Shown one piece after another: positions 62,041 to 64,000 of a stretch of DNA of 64,000 bases. The notes below the pieces were generated by a model, which did not search any database, was not told the DNA's origin, and worked only from the letters and a program-made list of their open reading frames with translations. A program made the translations under genes and the position numbers. The stretch's first letter is position 1. Every line of letters starts with the position of its first letter. The stretch is taken from NCBI RefSeq assembly GCF_900099915.1, contig NZ_FNDB01000003.1:62001-126000 (forward strand). Direction: 5' to 3'. Source of the DNA: Flavobacterium omnivorum (GTDB lineage Bacteria; Bacteroidota; Bacteroidia; Flavobacteriales; Flavobacteriaceae).

Positions 62041-63357
62041 ATGAACAAGGCTATTAGCGGATTTTCTAAATTATCCAAAGAAGAAAAAATTAAATGGATT
62101 GCCAATCAATATTTTTCAACACCTACAGAAGCCATCGCCTTGCTGAAAAACTATTGGAATAGTGATGAAAAAATACAAAAATTACACGATGAATTCATCG
62201 AAAACACAATAACCAATTTCTATATTCCACTAGGAGTTGCTCCTAATTTCCTGATTAATGGAAAATACAGCACCATTCCTATGGCCATTGAAGAAAGCTC
62301 TGTGGTTGCCGCTGCCGCAAAAGCTGCTAAATTTTGGTCCACGCGCGGCGGATTTAAAACAACCGTAATTAATACCGAAAAAATTGGTCAGGTTCATTTT
62401 ATCTATAAAGGTGATGTTTCCAAACTGAATTTGTTTTTTGCTCAACACAAAAGCAAATTTTTCTCAGAAACCGAATCGATTACCACAAATATGCAAAAAC
62501 GCGGTGGCGGAATTTTAGACATTGTTCTAAAAGACAAAACCGATTTATTACCAAATTATTTTCAGCTACATGCTACTTTTGAAACCAAAGACAGCATGGG
62601 AGCAAATTTCATCAATTCGTGTCTGGAACAATTTTCCAAAACATTAAAAGAAGAAGCGCATAATTATAACTTGTTCACAGAAACGGAGAAAGAGATTGAA
62701 GTCGTAATGAGCATTCTTTCCAATTATGTTCCAAATTGCATCGTAAGAGCCGAAGTTTCGTGTCCAATTGAAGAATTAGAAGAAAAACACATTCTAAACC
62801 CTAAAGAATTTGCCGAGAGATTTGTGCAAGCCGTTCAAATCGCCGAAGTAGAGCCGTATCGTGCCGTTACGCACAACAAAGGAATCATGAACGGAGTGGA
62901 CGCAGTTGTTTTGGCAACGGGAAATGATTTCCGTGCTGTTGAAGCAGGAATTCACGCCTATGCTTCCCGAAACGGAAAGTATTCCAGTCTTTCCCATGCC
63001 AAAATCGAAAACGGTATTTTTACTTTCTGGTTGGAAATCCCTTTAGCATTAGGAACTGTTGGTGGTTTAACTTCCCTGCATCCGTTGGTGAAATTATCAC
63101 TTGAAATGCTGGAAAAACCGTCTGCCAAAGAGTTAATGCAGTTTGTAGCCGTAGCGGGTTTGGCCCAAAACTTTGCCGCTTTACGTTCTTTGACTACAAC
63201 CGGAATTCAGGAAGGACACATGAAAATGCATTTAAACAATATCATCAACCAATTTGAAGCAAATGATGAAGAACGTATTTTTATCCAGAAATATTTCAAA
63301 AAAAATACCGTATCGCATAGCGCTGTGGTCTCCTTTATTGAAGGTTTAAGAAAATAA
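62041..63357 (+). CDS. mvaA: hydroxymethylglutaryl-CoA reductase, class II
   Basis: The 438-aa enzyme interconverts HMG-CoA and mevalonate. From the ATG at 62041, features include PLGVAPNFLINGKYSTIPMAIEESSVVAAAAKAAKFW, whose Glu is catalytic, then THNKGIMNGVDAVVLATGNDFRAVEAG and LEIPLALGTVGGLTSLHP. The His in GHMKMHLNN near the C-terminus completes the site. The chain length and lack of a membrane anchor place it in class II (often named degradative), but the neighbouring GHMP kinase indicates biosynthetic use for isoprenoids. The TTG at 62035 is a less likely start. Confidence 0.96.
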   Translation: MNKAISGFSKLSKEEKIKWIANQYFSTPTEAIALLKNYWNSDEKIQKLHDEFIENTITNFYIPLGVAPNFLINGKYSTIPMAIEESSVVAAAAKAAKFWSTRGGFKTTVINTEKIGQVHFIYKGDVSKLNLFFAQHKSKFFSETESITTNMQKRGGGILDIVLKDKTDLLPNYFQLHATFETKDSMGANFINSCLEQFSKTLKEEAHNYNLFTETEKEIEVVMSILSNYVPNCIVRAEVSCPIEELEEKHILNPKEFAERFVQAVQIAEVEPYRAVTHNKGIMNGVDAVVLATGNDFRAVEAGIHAYASRNGKYSSLSHAKIENGIFTFWLEIPLALGTVGGLTSLHPLVKLSLEMLEKPSAKELMQFVAVAGLAQNFAALRSLTTTGIQEGHMKMHLNNIINQFEANDEERIFIQKYFKKNTVSHSAVVSFIEGLRK

Positions 63358-63426
63358 ATTTTAGAATAAGCTCAGAGTTCCTAGACTTTAAGGAGTAAAA
63401 AAGATACTGAAATAAATTCAGCATAC

Positions 63427-64000
63427 ATGAAAAAAACATTCTACAGTAACGGAAAACTTTTAATCACGGGAGAATACCTGGTTCTTGATGGTGCTAAAGC
63501 TTTTGCATTACCCACAAAAATGGGACAAAATCTCATTATAGAAAAAGGAAGCAACAAAGAAATCCTTTGGAAAAGTTACGATGCGGATAGAAGCATTTGG
63601 TTTGAGGACACCCTTTTATTTTCTGATATTTCTAAAGAAGTGAATCCTGAAAACGAATCGGTCAAGAATACACTTACGACGATTTTGCACGAAGCTTTTA
63701 AACTAAATCCTGACTTTATTTTAAATTCAGATGGATACACAATCACAACAGAACTAGGATTTCCAAAAAGCTGGGGTCTGGGAACGTCATCGACATTGAT
63801 AAACAACATTGCCCAATGGCTGCAAATTGATGCTTTTACCTTGCTTAAAAACAGTTTTGGAGGTAGTGGTTATGATATTGCTTGTGCGCAAAACGATAGT
63901 CCAATTGTATATAAATTGGAACAAGGAAATCCTATCGTTGAAAAAACATCTTTTAATCCGGATTTTACGGACAACCTTTACTTTGTGTATCTGAATAAAA
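63427..64000 (+). CDS. GHMP kinase, probably mevalonate-pathway kinase (runs off window)
   Basis: The first 191 codons are present. The N-terminal MKKTFYSNGKLLITGEYLVLDGAKAFALPT is the GHMP substrate-binding start (GKLLITGEY). WGLGTSSTLINNIAQWL is the phosphate-binding loop, here with GLGTSS, and GGSGYDIACAQ follows. The family includes mevalonate kinase, phosphomevalonate kinase and mevalonate diphosphate decarboxylase. Position after HMG-CoA reductase supports a mevalonate-pathway role, but I cannot say which step from this half. It starts 69 bp after mvaA. Confidence 0.88.
   Translation, partial: MKKTFYSNGKLLITGEYLVLDGAKAFALPTKMGQNLIIEKGSNKEILWKSYDADRSIWFEDTLLFSDISKEVNPENESVKNTLTTILHEAFKLNPDFILNSDGYTITTELGFPKSWGLGTSSTLINNIAQWLQIDAFTLLKNSFGGSGYDIACAQNDSPIVYKLEQGNPIVEKTSFNPDFTDNLYFVYLNK

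Overview
The window is a chromosomal segment of a low-GC Bacteroidota, almost certainly a Flavobacterium or a close Flavobacteriaceae relative. The evidence is the gene families (GLPGLI proteins, PorT/SprT and TamL homologues, a DUF5686 receptor-like protein, degradative-type HMG-CoA reductase beside a GHMP kinase) and recurring TAnnTTTG promoter boxes in A/T-rich leaders. There is no rRNA, tRNA, CRISPR array, prophage or insertion sequence that I can see. The only obvious accessory cassette is a small higBA toxin-antitoxin pair.

Layout. 1-5.8 kb: a methionine/SAM block, with thrA (partial) and metX behind a SAM-I riboswitch, metY behind a short-ORF/terminator leader, and divergent metK behind a pseudoknot leader resembling a long-loop SAM-II riboswitch. 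A second, orphan copy of the short-ORF/terminator module lies downstream of metY. 5.9-12.8 kb: an envelope-sensing block, with an outer-membrane beta-barrel protein, two GLPGLI proteins and a histidine kinase/response regulator pair. 12.9-15.2 kb: a secreted protein, deoxynucleoside kinase and higBA. 15.3-22.8 kb: membrane and soluble pyrophosphatases, AlkA-like glycosylase, DUF5686 protein, pyruvate dehydrogenase E1 beta. 23.2-26.9 kb: a small secreted two-cysteine protein, a GLPGLI protein and a second beta-barrel. 27-33.2 kb: electron-transfer flavoprotein, bifunctional nuclease, thymidylate synthase, dihydrofolate reductase, menaquinone methyltransferase. 33.2-39.3 kb: PorT/SprT, an rRNA/tRNA methyltransferase, TamL, aldolase, AccD. 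39.4-48.1 kb: ABC permease, purH, then the elongasome operon mreB-mreC-mreD-pbp2-rodA. 48.5-55.8 kb: tail-specific protease, surE, lpxB, NlpC/P60 lipoprotein, ComEC. 55.8-61.9 kb: thioredoxin-like protein and a peptide-use operon (dipeptidyl peptidase plus two POT transporters). 62-64 kb: start of a mevalonate-pathway operon.

How it works together. The first 6 kb carry sulfur amino-acid genes under apparently three kinds of RNA control: SAM-I aptamer, SAM-II-like pseudoknot and leader-peptide attenuation. The best candidate for something undescribed is the pair of 22-codon ORFs with identical promoter spacing, each followed by an intrinsic terminator and each with codons 17-20 able to pair with the terminator's 5' arm. 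The GLPGLI/beta-barrel pairs form a second candidate. One sits divergent from a two-component system, with a triplet of 10-bp spaced GTTAA repeats between them; the other follows a small secreted peptide.

Most of the remaining sequence is ordinary core metabolism. All identifications rest on reading the sequence and family knowledge; no searches or folding programs were run.
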